A stretch of 64,000 nt of DNA from Allolobophora icterica (GCA_963556255.1 OY744610.1:62234338-62298337), one strand, 5' to 3'. Counted from the first letter of the stretch, positions 10,990-22,320 are shown. Program-made: numbers and translations. Notes: a model not told the origin generated them from the letters alone.

Positions 10990-11640
10990 CTGGCCTCCAT
11001 TTTGTACGTCATTTTGCTTTTTTGGCAGTGCTACATATATGTGTGTTTAGTTCCATCGCATTCCTTGACCCCGAAAATGTTAATTTAGACTCTGAAATCA
11101 TGTTTCCGTCACATACATGACTTTACTTACAGCCATTTGAAGATGCTTGGCCGCCATCTTGTCCGCCATTTTGTTTTTTGGCAGTGCTACATATGTGTCT
11201 TTAGTTCCATCGCATTCCTTGACCCCGAAAATGTTAATTTAGACTCTGAAATCATGTTTCCATCATATACACCACTTTATATACATGATTTATGTATAGC
11301 CATTCGAAGATATTTGGCCTTCATTTTGTCCGCCATTTTGTTTTTTGGAAGTGCTACATATGTGTCTTTAGTTCCATTGCATTCCTTGACCCCGAAAATG
11401 TTAATTTATACTCTAAAATCATGTTTCCATCACATACATGACTTTACTAACAGCCATTCGAAGATATTTGGAACCCATTTTGTCCGCCATTTTGTTTTTT
11501 GGAAGTGGTACATATGTGTCTTTAGTTCCATTGCATTCCTTGACCCCGAAAATGTTAATTTAGACTCTAAAATCATGGTTTCATCACATACATGACCTTA
11601 CTTACAGCCATTCTAAGATATTTGGCCACCATTTTGTCCG
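10990..11640. repeat. ~155-167-bp tandem repeat inside the right arm
   Basis: Four copies of a unit containing 'CGCCATTTTGTTTTTTGG', GTGCTACATATGTGTCTTTAG and 'TTCCTTGACCCCGAAAATG' start near 11028, 11184, 11351 and 11505. The left arm has only one copy, so the array expanded after the arms formed. ORF 11137-11595 is a translation of this array. Confidence 0.85.
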
Positions 11641-11972
11641 CCATCTTGTTTTTCCATGCAACCGCTAAAAATCCAGCTTGCTAACCGCGATTTTCGCTTT
11701 CAGCAGGGTCAAATTAGTCTAGAAACACCTGTTAGCAAATTGTTACATGATTTGCTTCTGTTAATTTAAGCAAGTTGTGTACATTTGAGTCAGTCATTCC
11801 TCATTGGCGGCCATCTTTTTTGGCGCCAAAATTTGACCTTTTTCCGTGGTCCGATTTTGGTAAACTTTTAGTATGTTCATTTCCAGACCAAATGCACCCG
11901 AAAATCAACATAAAACGTTTTCTTGCAATTTTTGGGGGTTCACCACATTTTTTCATACTTTGACCCTACTAC

Positions 11973-13172
11973 AAGTCTAGCTCTGAATGTTGAGCATTCC
12001 ATCAGTCGCGAATTCAGCGAGTTCTTCTCCTCTTTAAAAGTGAACTGATCCAAAGAAGAATTAATTCCTACAATGGGTTTCTATAACCCATTCATAGGCC
12101 TGATGCTCAACAGGTACTGATGGTAGATAGTTATTGAGACTGTTGGACACAGCGCCCAAATGGTTAAAAATAAATGGTAAAATAACTTTTACAGAACGTG
12201 CTTACTCACTAAAGAAAAACATCAGGAACAAGATATTGTCAACTATTAATGGAATCACACAGATTTATGTTGAAATTCATAATGTTTTATTTTTAATTTA
12301 AGTTTGTGTGTTCCAAATAAAAAAAAGTAAATTTCTGTTTCATTACCATCTCGTGTTGTATTTCCTGGTTTAGGTAGATTATGATATTGACAACTTATTT
12401 TATTTACCGCTTTTGTTGAACTGATTTAAATTACTTATCTGATAAAGTAATTCAAGTGAAAATATTTGCGGCTGACATAAATTTCATCATTTTATCATTA
12501 CCATCCAGCGGTTGTTTTTCATCATTACCATCCGAATACATCAGATTTCTGCTATTTTCTCATGATAATCGCATCTTGCCACGGATGGTAATGACGCATT
12601 GTTAAGAGTGAATTACATGTATTTTTTGTGAATTATTTGATATAAAAATAAATGGCATGAAATTATAATTTACTAGCAAATCTTAAAATGTTGTTCAACT
12701 TGTATCTAATGCATATAACATACAGTTATAGGTAATGCTGCATAGATTTTTTTCTGCAGCTAAAAATAATATTTCTTTTTTTGAATAATTTCGAAAAATG
12801 TCTTAATTTCTTGACACCAGACTAATATATTATGTGAAGGAAAGGCCTGTTGTATTCCTACTTAATGCTGGTAGCATCTACTTTTAGGAAATTGCCATTT
12901 TATAAGTACCAGAGGAATATTTCAGGTCCCTGTGATCAAATATGATTACACAAAAAGGCCTGATTATAATGAAAAAAAAGGAATTTTGACTTTATAAATT
13001 CTAAAACAAAATTAACTTATGATTAAAAATATAGTGGATTTCTTTCAAATTACTTAAATTTAACTATGTACGTAACTTAAAAAAACACTTACAACCAATT
13101 TTGGGGAAAATTTTTTTGTTTTTTGGAGACGAAATTTTTAACATTTCGGATAATGACGCATATGCGCACAGA
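11973..13172. other. AT-rich, CATTACCATCC motif repeats
   Basis: No genes. The motif CATTACCATC(C) occurs near 12343, 12485 and 12525, with its reverse complement GGATGGTAATG near 12583. It may be related to the 'CTCCGTTACCATC' motif further right. A hairpin ATGGGTT-TCTAT-AACCCAT lies at ~12074-12092. Confidence 0.4.
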
Positions 13173-14014
13173 CAGGGGCGCCGCCAGGCTTTAAAAAAAT
13201 GGACGCACACCCTTCCGTTTCCTCCCATCCATAGATTCCACACCCGTCCCCGTCTTCTGTCTGCCACTCGCAGTCATTATTACTATTATTCGTTTTTAAA
13301 CTCCACTCTTTGTCACACCACAACATGGTACAAAACAACAGTTTAGAATCAAGAGTCGCTTGCAATCATGACTGTCAATAAAATGAGTTATAAGACTTAG
13401 AGAAACTGGATTCTACTTTAAGGCATCATAGAGAACCCTAGAAATAAAATTAGTATCGTCCTTTGGAGGCAGGGCAAAGTCATGTGGGGGCGGACGGAGG
13501 CTATACTGTCGTGTGATACATACACTTTATGTCATACACTGAAAATGACTCAGAGAGTCAGAGTGACTCATGAAAGTACAGTATAACACATGCATATGAT
13601 ATCATATGATATTATTTATACATACCGTCTATACCACCTTGATCTACTTGTCCCTCGCGCAAGGACTTCGATGGCTCAGCATCGTGCTTTTGCCATCGTT
13701 GGCCCTTCCCTATGGAATGACCTGCCCCCCTCTCTCCGTAGCAAGATACTACTTGGGATCTCGCCCTCTTCTCTCCGCTGCCTAAAGACCTTCTTTTCCC
13801 TCGAGGCTGACACGCTGGGAGCGCCTCTGAATAGTCTATGCTGTGAGAGGCGCTTTATAAATAATCATATAAGATAAGATAAGATACTGTATGGTAAACC
13901 AAAATTACACAGTGAAATTGTCAAAAATATCGATGCGATGCCTAACCCTTGTGTGGATTTGATTTGGTGGGTGGACGCACGTGCGTCCAGTGCGTCACGC
14001 TGCCGGCGCCCCTG
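13173..14014. mobile_element. hAT nonautonomous element (CAGGGGCGCCG ends)
   Basis: Starts CAGGGGCGCCGCCAG and ends CTGCCGGCGCCCCTG. It is flanked on both sides by the perfect 8-bp repeat CGCACAGA (13165-13172 and 14015-14022), the hAT hallmark. Subterminal 'GGACGCAC' occurs near both ends. No transposase is readable. A CR1-like LINE tail lies inside. Confidence 0.88.
13625..13885 (+). mobile_element. CR1/L2-like LINE 3' end nested in the hAT element
   Basis: Codes 'LLVPRARTSMAQHRAFAIVG' and 'PSLWNDLPPSLRS', the standard CR1/L2 C-terminus, then 'GGGAGCGCCTCTGAATAGTC', GGCGCTTTATAAATAATC and an AAGATAAGATAAGATA tail. Only the last ~80 codons survive. Confidence 0.82.
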
Positions 14015-14374
14015 CGCACAGATAATAGATATATAGGGCTGAGTCATTTTCCGGCAAATGTTAGAATCAGAAATTCCAGAAATTTTTTGGCTACTTACAT
14101 GGGCTTTTGTTTGGAGCAAATCTTGAATATTTCTGTTTCACAAATATATATTTGATTTTGCACTAACATGTAAGTGTAGCAAGTTTTAAGTAGAAAAAAT
14201 AGCCTTACTAAAATATTTTTCCACTCCGTTACTCCTCCATTACCATACACATATCAGATAGTTATATATGTAGTAGACAGCTTTCTGTTGCGTATCTTGA
14301 CATGCCAATGTGTTTTTAGTATTAATATTCATAAAAAAATATAAAAGAAATTACAATACAAATGATTATTGCGG

Positions 14375-14512
14375 TTTCTTCCTCGAGACTCGTCCACCTC
14401 TTTCTTCTCTACTCTTAAGACTGTTCTCTTTCGTCGAGGTTGGGCTGGGAGCGCCTCTGAATAGTTGCCTTGAAGAGCGCGCTATATAAATGTCTAGTTG
14501 ATTGATTGATTA
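14375..14512 (+). mobile_element. LINE 3' tail (CR1/L2-like)
   Basis: Carries 'TGGGCTGGGAGCGCCTCTGAATAG', 'GCGCGCTATATAAATGTC' and a (TTGA)n-like tail. Same 3' architecture as the other L2-like copies here but a different tail repeat. Confidence 0.72.
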
Positions 14513-14797
14513 TTTAATTCCATTACAGTTTTAATATTATTAAGAAATGTCCACGCCGTAACGGAAATAGAAGTAGGGGGCATAATCAATGTTAAGTTGA
14601 ATGTAATTTTGTTGGCCTAGTAACTAAGTAAAAATCACTTGAACCAGTCACTCCCAGTGATCTACTGAACAGAAAACATTAAAATATTTTTGGCTTTGTC
14701 CTAAAAATCTGCTCACAACATCAAAATAACCACACAGTAAGTCCGCTCCGTTACCATCTTTCGAGAATTGAGCACAGAAGGTGAAAAGTGAACTTCA

Positions 14798-15190
14798 AAT
14801 CAAATCAATCAAATATTCGTTTATTCATCTAACCATTCGACACAACGTAATTGGTAACAATCATAGATAAGTAAAATAATGAATAGAAATCTGTCAGCTT
14901 TATCTCACTCATTTCAATACTAATGAAAGTCATGATATAAAACCCTTGATATAAAGTTCTTATCATTTTTAGTTGGAAGGGAAAAATTGTGAGCCCGAGG
15001 GTGAAAAAGATAAGGAGTGGGTCGGCTCTCTGGGAAGTAAGGGCAAAGAACATGTTGTGCATTGGAAAACACTGCTTTAAACAAGCGATCGTCAGCCAGG
15101 CGAGTGAGATCATCTGCTTTCTGGATGGATAAAGGAAGGAAATCCATTTTGCGCGTATACGCGTTAATTAAAACGGATGTCTGCCGAAAC
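14798..15190 (-). mobile_element. LINE C-terminal fragment, second family
   Basis: Minus ORF 15198-14920 contains 'QKADDLTRLADDRLFKAVFS', then 'HVLCPYFPES' and 'HNFSLPTKNDKNFISRVLY'. This matches the C-terminal region of many non-LTR polyproteins (n-x-HpLhpllPp ... hnf-LP-rd-RnFi-RvLY). A related fragment lies at 45690-45850. The 3' side ends in an AATATTTGATTGATTTGATTTG-type tail at ~14798-14820. Confidence 0.65.
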
Positions 15191-16089
15191 AAAAACATAT
15201 AAAGAACGCCATATATTGTTAAATAAATTGTATTATAAATTATATTTTAAGTAGACTACCAATCTTAACAGTGGCAACATTTTTTATACATCAAGAGTAA
15301 CATTTATAATAACGGAGTGGACAGGTAACGGAGTAGACAAATTGTGTATCAGCATGGAAGAATACCATATTATCTCTCAAGCGTCCACATCAGTCTACGC
15401 CTCTACGGTAAACTCATTATATTGCTTATAAACGATATATTAAAAATATTGCTGCAATTAAATTTATTCATAATCATTGCAAAAATGCAGTAACGGAGTG
15501 GATACATAATAAACAAACACATTAGTTGCGAAATAAATGAAAATTAGTAAGAAATTTGTCTTCGCATTCAGATCGTGTATCAAGACATAATAACTTATAC
15601 AGATCTTTACAGAAGAGATGAGTTAAGTTACGCAACCAAAGAAACAGAAGGGTTCTGAGATACGAAATAATTTTTACACGGTAACGGAGCGGACATAATT
15701 TAAGAAATAAAATAAAATTATACTGAAGAATCGGTTCACCAAGTTGTATTTAGAGACATACAAGTATATATAATACAAAAGAAACACGTGAATTTTTTGG
15801 CCTAATGCAAATCATTTTGAAACTGTAGACTAAAGCAATAAGTACTAAAGCCTAGGGACGGAATCGCAGTGGAACATTTTAAAATAATTAAATTAAAAAT
15901 AAATTTTAATAAATTACTTTATTGCTGTGAATTACTTTCAAGGATCTTAAATTGTTGACTGATCAATAAAATTTTAATCTCATCGCTTAGCACGATCATA
16001 CTAGGTATTGTTTTCTGAGAAATGACCCGGGACACACGTATTTTTTAATTTATGCATTAACGGAAAATGACTCCGCTATATTTTTTCCA

Positions 16090-16579
16090 TTCATATAACT
16101 CGTAGTATCTCGAGTAATACGACGCTGACGTCTAATGCGTCTGAAGCGCTGTTTAGTTAAGATGTCGATACTTTATATAAACTGTTAGAACTAACCAAAC
16201 ATCCTTTTTAAACAAAGCTAAGATTTCGACGGCCACAAAGGTAGGTCTATAAACGCTTAGGCTATTTAAACGCTTCTCTCACCAGTTTCTTCACGAACAC
16301 CAACGCAACCGGGTAACGTTTGATTTTCCAACTTGGGTTGGCTTGCATTTACCGAGCCATGCAGCAATAACACATACAAACACGCACACACACAAACACA
16401 CCCATACATATCACTAGATAAACAATATATATGTGAGGTATCATCATTAGAGGGCGCTGAATAATTGAATATATATAAATAGCGATTTATGTTCCATCAT
16501 TAGATCAAAAATATAAATTATATTTATACATATGTGTTATATATATATATACAATATAAATTATATTTATACACATGTG

Positions 16580-16639
<60 letters not shown>

Positions 16640-17108
16640 TGTTCTGCCCTTATGGCGGGTGATATATACATAACCCACCGCGTAATTTATCTCTGTCTGT
16701 CTCCGTCTTTGTCTGTCTCTGCCTGCTCATCACTTCCCTCTTTCCCATCGGTGTCTTATAATGTTTCTGTCCTTCTTTCTATCGCTCTCGTCCAGATCCT
16801 GGCTCCGTAACTTATTCCAATTCGTCGACAATGATTATTTATTAGTCCATCACGGCATCACCCACCCCACCCAATCCCACCCCATTCCAATAACCCAGCA
16901 TCGCCTTCCGTACACTAACTTCCTGACTTGATACAACTCTTGCCCTGCACTTAGCTTTCAATTCCCGCTGTAGAAATGTTGAGGTCTACGATTTCTATTG
17001 CATTCGCCAGATGGCCATCACTACGCATGAAGCCAGATCGATAGGGAACCGTAATCGTAATCTCGAGATTTATACAGCCCCCAAAAAGCGAAGTCGCGTG
17101 AACCAGCT
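16090..17108. other. non-coding with (TA)n at 16580-16635
   Basis: A 27-bp segment 'AAATTATATTTATACA...TGTGTTATATATA' is duplicated at 16515 and 16557, leading into (TA)n of about 55 bp. No gene or transposon recognised in the rest. Confidence 0.5.
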
Positions 17109-17118
17109 TATTCACAAG

Positions 17119-17278
17119 CAGTGTGTAATCTAGACGTCTTGGGGGGGGGTAAATTTCCCCCCAGGATTGATGTTTCCCCCCAGAGGCCAGAAATATTGTA
17201 ATGTAGACACCTTTTGGGGTGGAAAATCCCCCAGGAAACTTGTTTGCCCCCAAAAGAGGGGGACTAGATTACAACCTG
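17119..17278 (+). mobile_element. MITE with 9-bp target duplication (CAGTGTGTAATC), copy 1
   Basis: This 160-bp element starts CAGTGTGTAATC and ends GATTACAACCTG, giving 12-bp terminal inverted repeats with 10/12 identity. It is flanked by perfect 9-bp repeats ATTCACAAG (17110-17118 and 17279-17287). The interior is built of G-runs facing C-runs (GGGGGGGGG, CCCCCC, CCCCC, GGGGG). The same element occurs inverted at 34548-34708 with a different 9-bp duplication. A 9-bp duplication is typical of Mutator-like elements. Confidence 0.88.
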
Positions 17279-17339
17279 ATTCACAAGCACTTAGTCAAAA
17301 CGAAACAGATGGGCAGGTAGGTTAAAAATCGGTTCCAGG

Positions 17340-17508
17340 TCAAGCGTAGGGAACCGCTCTACCTTCTCGCACTGGTCGCTGTGGCAATCGGACTCGGACC
17401 TCCGCTGGACATCGATCTCTGGGCAACCCCTCTGACGTGACATAGCGATCGTGAATAAGCTGACGCCCTACGCTTGGCGTTAGAGCTTTAGAGTAGCTCC
17501 TTTAGGAA
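17340..17508 (+). repeat. dispersed repeat, copy 1
   Basis: Shares 'CGGACCTCCGCTGGACATCG', a following 'AAGCTGACGCC..CGCTTGGCGT' and 'TAGAGCTTTAGAGTAGC' with 62235-62365. Probably a LINE 3' end, but no protein motif survives. Confidence 0.45.
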
Positions 17509-17516
17509 TCTGGAGT

Positions 17517-17811
17517 CAGGGCCGGCCCTAGCCCAAATGATGCCCCAGGGAAACATACATTTGTAGCCTTCTGACCCCAACTCCACGGTCCACCCAACGT
17601 CACAACCTAATGAGGAACCAGCCAGAACATTATGCTGAACTTAGTTATTTATTATTTGAATTCACATGAAAATAATCATCGTAATTGAAAAAATGGCTTA
17701 AAAAGTGAAAAACATAAAACTGTTAAACGCATTTTTTAGTGAAAATGGCGCCCCATAGATTTTGGCGACCCAGGCAACTACCTGGTTTGCTTGCTAATTG
17801 GGACGACCCTA
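17517..17811. mobile_element. hAT MITE (CAGGGCCGGCCC ends)
   Basis: 295 bp starting CAGGGCCGGCCCTAG and ending GGGACGACCCTA. Perfect 8-bp direct repeats TCTGGAGT flank it (17509-17516, 17812-17819). The inner part carries 'TGGCGCCCCATAGATTTTGG', common in hAT ends. Confidence 0.85.
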
Positions 17812-17819
17812 TCTGGAGT

Positions 17820-18228
17820 TTACGAGTACGATTGCGAGATCGACAGTAGCGACACCTAGCAAATCCTTGAATAATCTCAAACCAATGTTGACATCTAGTG
17901 AGCTGATCGTTAAACACTGAAACCAGTGCTTTTTTCTAGAGAAAAAAGTTCTAGAACTGAACAAATAAAATTATAGAAGGGCAAAATTAAGGGTGAAATC
18001 CGAGAAAAAACATGTGTGGGGCTTGGGGAGGGGTCTCGGTGAACATGGTCGAGGAATGCGATCGCTAGTAACTCAGCAGCTAGAGCTGTTCCGCTATAGG
18101 CTTACCTCGACCTTCAGTATTTTCAGCGTACCTGAAATACCGTTCAAATCCGAGCGAGCTGAATGTCAGTTGCCGCCTTTCACCGATCTGACCTTCATAT
18201 CCCACTGCCTACTCAAAATATCGCAGAG
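17820..18228. other. nothing recognised
   Basis: No exon, repeat or transposon end recognised. Confidence 0.4.
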
Positions 18229-18605
18229 AATGCAGGCAGGCAGGCAGGCAGTCAGAAAGACAGACAAAAACAAACAGACAGACAGCTTAAACACAGATGG
18301 ATGGACGGAAAACGGACAAACACACATACAAACAGACGTGTATACGGAAAGATATATATATACAGCGAGAGAGAGAGACAGAGAGACAGACAGACAGAGA
18401 GACAGACAGACAGACAAAACGTATACTGTGCAGAGAAGCACATATATAGACAGTATGAGATGAGGACAAACAGACGAACGGACAGAAGGAGAGACAGATG
18501 GACGGACACACAGGCGGACAGACAGGCGCACAGACAGACGGACGGACAGACGGACGGACGGAAATAAGGACAGACAGACAGATATACTGACAGACAGACA
18601 GACAG
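18229..18605. repeat. (CAGA)n-rich degenerate microsatellite
   Basis: Degenerate CAGA/GACG/CAGG tetranucleotide repeats, related to those at 29390-29680 and 39294-39510. Open frames here are repeat translations. Confidence 0.9.
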
Positions 18606-18779
18606 AGTGTTACTGGTCTATACTCTATAGTAAGTTTGTATATTGACGCAAATCAGTTGCAGAGATTAAAACAAGATCGGTTTTAAGTCTATCTGCCCTA
18701 ATTTCCGGAGATTTATTGATAATTTGGTGACAAAATGATCTCTAAACGTTTGCAATATCATTTTTCTGCCGCTCAACAG

Positions 18780-18935
18780 CTGAGTCAATGACGCATCTAA
18801 TGACGCTTTCAATGACGTAATCGGTGACGCCATAATTCACGCATTAAATGATGCACGCAATGACGCAATCATCGATGCAATTAGTTACGTATTATGCTAA
18901 CGATGACTTTTTAATGACGTTTAGTAATGGCGCCT
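18780..18935. repeat. cluster of TGACGYAA-like motifs
   Basis: Roughly ten TGACG/TGATG-type words (AATGACGCAT, AATGACGCTT, AATGACGTAA, GGTGACGCC, AATGACGCAA and others) occur about every 10-22 bp. They resemble CREB/ATF half sites but equally look like a decayed ~10-11-bp tandem repeat. Confidence 0.6.
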
Positions 18936-19039
18936 GTAAAATGTTCGGCAACGATTATTTTTTCTTTGAAACCTCGAATAAGTCTTGAATCACCGTTTTG
19001 ATACTTGAAAATGTATTTCAAAGAGTTCATAGACAAGCT

Positions 19040-19043
19040 GTTA

Positions 19044-19098
<55 letters not shown>

Positions 19099-19152
19099 TG
19101 TTGCTGCTGCTGCTGCTGCTGCTGCTACTACTACTACTACTACAACTACTAC
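19040..19152. repeat. (CTA/CTG)n trinucleotide tract
   Basis: CTA repeats switch to CTG repeats and back. The poly-Leu/poly-Ala open frames are artefacts. Confidence 0.95.
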
Positions 19153-19389
19153 TGTATTTATGCGTGTGTCCGTGTATATATACACACGGTTGTATGTGTG
19201 CATGTAACTATATATAACATCTATTATATCTGATAACAGTTATAACTGCACAGTTTCTCTGTCTATGTCATCGGTCTTTCAAGCCGTTATATGGCGTTAA
19301 ACTTTTAGGGCTAGACCGATCTTTTGAATGATAAGAGAGGTCATATCTATTAACGGTGAGGATTGTACAGATTTTCCCTCTGTCGACGC

Positions 19390-20000
19390 CAAGGGCCTTT
19401 GACTCTATTTTGACGTCGTTAAACGGTTGTGTCCAATCAGGGATTGATTAAATGCAAAGTGACATGTCTAAAGTGAACAGTCCTAGCTCGCAACCGCTAG
19501 ATGTCGTTCAATTCGGGGAATAGTAGGGCCTACTAATATAATGACGTTCGCTTATCCTTGGACACCTTTAAATTGTTGCTACACAAGCTATATATATTTA
19601 AATGCCGCTTTTGTTTAATCAATGGATAGTATCCGCTCCATGATGGGGTGAAAACTGTAGGAAATAATTATTTTACCAATCGATGTAAACGGCCTTTGAT
19701 GCCACAGAAATTAATGTTGTTAAAATATTGGTAACCATCAAACACTGATTGAACTTAGCCACCTCTCTTAATTTGGTAGTGCCAGTCCAAAGCCTGTATA
19801 AAAGAGAAGGGCGATACTAATCATCTTTGTTAGGAAGCAGCGTCGCTAGACAGTAACTGATTAATTAATTAATCACTAATTAAATTGAAAAAATAACCTG
19901 TGTACGATTAAGTCGTCGTGAACGGCCCGGACAGCCATAAGGTGTCAGCTTAACAATAAATAGCACTAATAGGATTTTCTGTTTAGACACCTTTTAAATC
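19390..20000 (-). repeat. bipartite GGTGTC/GACATC repeat, outlying copies
   Basis: Minus-strand copies of the family detailed at 30380-31720: AGATGTCGTT at ~19499 paired with GACACCTTTAAA at ~19560, TGACGTCGTTAAAC near 19409, and GACACCTTTTAAATC near 19986. 'AACGGCCTTTGATGCC' near 19690 is also part of the extended box. This is the left limit of the family in the window. Confidence 0.55.
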
Positions 20001-20749
20001 GTTGCTTCCAGGGCTATATATACACCTTTGGTCAACAGTTTATCTATGTATACAGTGAAGTACCTATACATAGTAGACAGTGAAGTATTCAGACTGGTCA
20101 GCCTTATTAGCAAAGGAGAGGTTCTGTAGTTTGAAATATTTATTTGTAATGTTATCTATGAATTTGATGGATGATTTTACACTTGTTTTATTTAGACTTT
20201 CAGGTGTTGGGCTGATATATATAGATACTATAAATATGTCATAGTTTTTTCTAACCATTTGTATATAATATGCTCATATTGCTGATTTGTTTTGATTAAT
20301 TACTTATGAAATAATTTCTAAATAATACAGGAATCTCATGTCAAAATTCCATATATTATCAATCATCATTAAGCGGTACTAAAAATTAAAAGTAAAAGAT
20401 TACGATTCTCAGATCAAATTACAGTTCTACTTTATTTTAAATCTATAACATATGATGAAGAACTGTTGTATTCAATGTTTGTTTTGAATGTTTTGAACGG
20501 TACATAATAGAATTTTTGTAAAATTTATATCATAATTATATGTATTGTAAGTTTGATAATAAAACTGTTTTATAATTGAAAAAACTATATTACAAATTTT
20601 TTTGTGCATTATGAATGTTGATCAAAAATTCAGTTACCGGTAATTTATTTTAAATTTAAACTTCTTGTGTATAACAATTAATGCAAATTGCTGTTTAATG
20701 TGCATTAAAGACTGTCTTATCGTAATACAAGTATCGTTGACATTATTAA

Positions 20750-20755
<6 letters not shown>
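20000..20755. other. AT-rich spacer, nothing recognised
   Basis: No coding or repeat feature seen. Confidence 0.4.

Positions 20756-20834
<79 letters not shown>
20756..20834. repeat. (TA)n microsatellite
   Basis: About 79 bp of TA abutting the left end of the transposon at 20835. Confidence 0.95.
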
Positions 20835-20838
<4 letters not shown>

Positions 20839-21238
20839 GGTGGTTCTGACTTCCATGGAAAAAAACAGAAATTGTATTTTCTTGACTTTCCGCTTTTAGT
20901 TATGTTCCAATGAATATAAAAGAAATTTGTGCAAAGTTATAGAACATTATCTTGTCATTTAGGGGTAGCTCAATAACATTTAAATTTGACATAAAGGTAT
21001 TTTAAAAGAATTTTTCCATTATCCATCATTTTTAATATTTTCTTTACCTACTGAAACAACAATGTTTAATTGTTGTTATTATTAAGTGAACAAGAAGTAG
21101 TTCTAAATAATTTCAATTAATTAGTATGACTTTATGTTATTATGTAATAATAATATGGCTCACAAATCATTTGCTGAAGTTTATTTTGACTTAAGCATTT
21201 CTTTCTGCATTCTGGAAAGTTGCTTCAGTGATCATGCA

Positions 21239-22320
21239 CTACTTGAAACAGATATTGTTTCTGGTTTTATTTGCAATTATGGAATTGTACTCTTCAATCA
21301 AAGCAACTCCTCTTTCAGCATTGTCATTTACAACTTGTAGATGATGAATAATTTCTGAGGGAACTTTGTAATCATCTTGAAGTTCCCATGTTTCAGGATC
21401 GCTTTTCAGGAAATCACTGGAGATTCTTAGCCAGTCAAAAAATAGCATGGGGTTCATTGTATGTTCATTGTATGTTCATTGTATGTTCATTGTATGTTCA
21501 TTGTATGTTCATTGTATGTTCATTGTATGTTCATGACCTCAGATTTCTGAACATTTACCTACATTCTCTTAGGGGGATCATCTTGGCCTGGTCGCTCGTG
21601 TAAAGCTTTCACCATTGCTCGTTTGGACTTGGCTGTCAATGCCAAATAAAAAAATACAAAAGCCACGAGCAGGTCATCTGTGGTACTAGGGTACCACAGC
21701 TGACCTGCAAATTTATTGCTGGCTACTTTGGAGAGAGCAGGATTTTCTTGTTGATAGCTAACCAGAGTTTTCAGTAAGCATACATCATTCCAGCAAGAAT
21801 TTAGCAACAGCGGCTGCCTGTCCTTCTCCTGTGCCAGAATGTAGCTTGGTAACTTCAAGAAGTTGGCTTTCCCCAACAACAGATAAAATTACAGGTGGTC
21901 AACCAAATGTTTGCCTGTTAGATCCGGAAGGAATTATCATCCAAGTGCACAACCAATGTAGATGATGTAGTTGTTTTAAATATATCTTTTAATTTCTTAG
22001 CAGTTTCTTCTCGATATTGTTCTCGTTCTCTAAGTATTGAAGAACGGCTGATTTTCAACTCATCTACATTGTGGCCTAGACTCTGAGCTGCAGCTGCTAG
22101 CACGTATGTTGCCTTCCTTTCACTTACCTTTGTCCTGTCCAAAGCTGCTGCCAGTCTTGGTGTCACAGTATTTGTTGTTAGTGACTTTTTTAAAGGAGTT
22201 TTCCTTTTCACTAAATTTACATTTTGACTGCCGCCCATCTTTGCATTCTTCAGTTGAATCATCACTACTAGAGCTTTCAAGAATAATTCTCTCATTCATG
22301 GTTTTCAAATATTAATCTTC
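21239..22320 (-). pseudogene. degenerate transposase, catalytic middle missing
   Basis: Minus-strand pieces in order: 22295-21918, with an N-terminal region ending 'RREQYREETAKKLKD'-like sequence and LVVHLDD; then 21879-21559, with 'LLKTLVSYQQENPALSKVA', 'FAGQLWYPS', 'KRAMVKAL' and 'DDPPKR'; then 21457-21239, with 'VVNDNAERGVALIEEYN'. These resemble the N- and C-terminal thirds of a transposase-like family common in cnidarian and arthropod genomes (my recollection of the family, not a search). The central region expected between 'VHxD' and 'LLKTLV' is almost absent, so the enzyme is not functional. Stops and frameshifts add to this. Confidence 0.6.
21454..21533. repeat. 11-bp minisatellite TTCATTGTATG
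   Basis: Seven perfect head-to-tail copies inside the degenerate transposase. This looks like recent slippage expansion. Confidence 0.95.

Larger units (their letters stand above)
8518..11972. mobile_element. element with ~470-bp inverted arms, unclassified DNA transposon
   Basis: The left arm (8518-8998) recurs in reverse complement at about 11000-11972. Shared landmarks include AAATTGCAAGAAAACGTTTT, 'GGCGCCAAAAAAGATGGC', 'CCTGTTAGCAAATTGTTACA' and 'CGGGGTCAAGGAATGCAATG'. The ends read TAGTCGGGTCAA on the left and TTGACCCTACTA on the right. The open frames 8376-8708 (minus) and 11775-11963 (plus) are the same sequence in opposite arms, not genes. A LINE occupies the interior (9000-10945). 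No clear target duplication or transposase, so superfamily is unknown. Confidence 0.65.
14220..16090. repeat. recurrent TAACGGAGTGGAC motif
   Basis: Forward copies lie near 15304, 15326, 15489 and 15681; reverse-complement copies near 14221 and 14741; partial copies near 14555 and 16060. The motif is absent from obvious microsatellites, and spacing is irregular (22 to ~500 bp). The left copies are inverted relative to the right copies, as in subterminal repeats of a DNA transposon, but I could not find terminal repeats. 15200-16090 is otherwise featureless AT-rich DNA. Confidence 0.5.

Noticed and set aside
11137..11595. 152-residue plus-strand ORF
   Set aside because: Translation of the four-copy repeat in the right arm of the inverted element.
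18163..18567. Arg/Asp/Gln- and Cys/Leu/Ser-rich ORFs
   Set aside because: Degenerate (CAGA)n repeat read in different frames; the same pattern recurs at 29213-29746 and 39201-39578.
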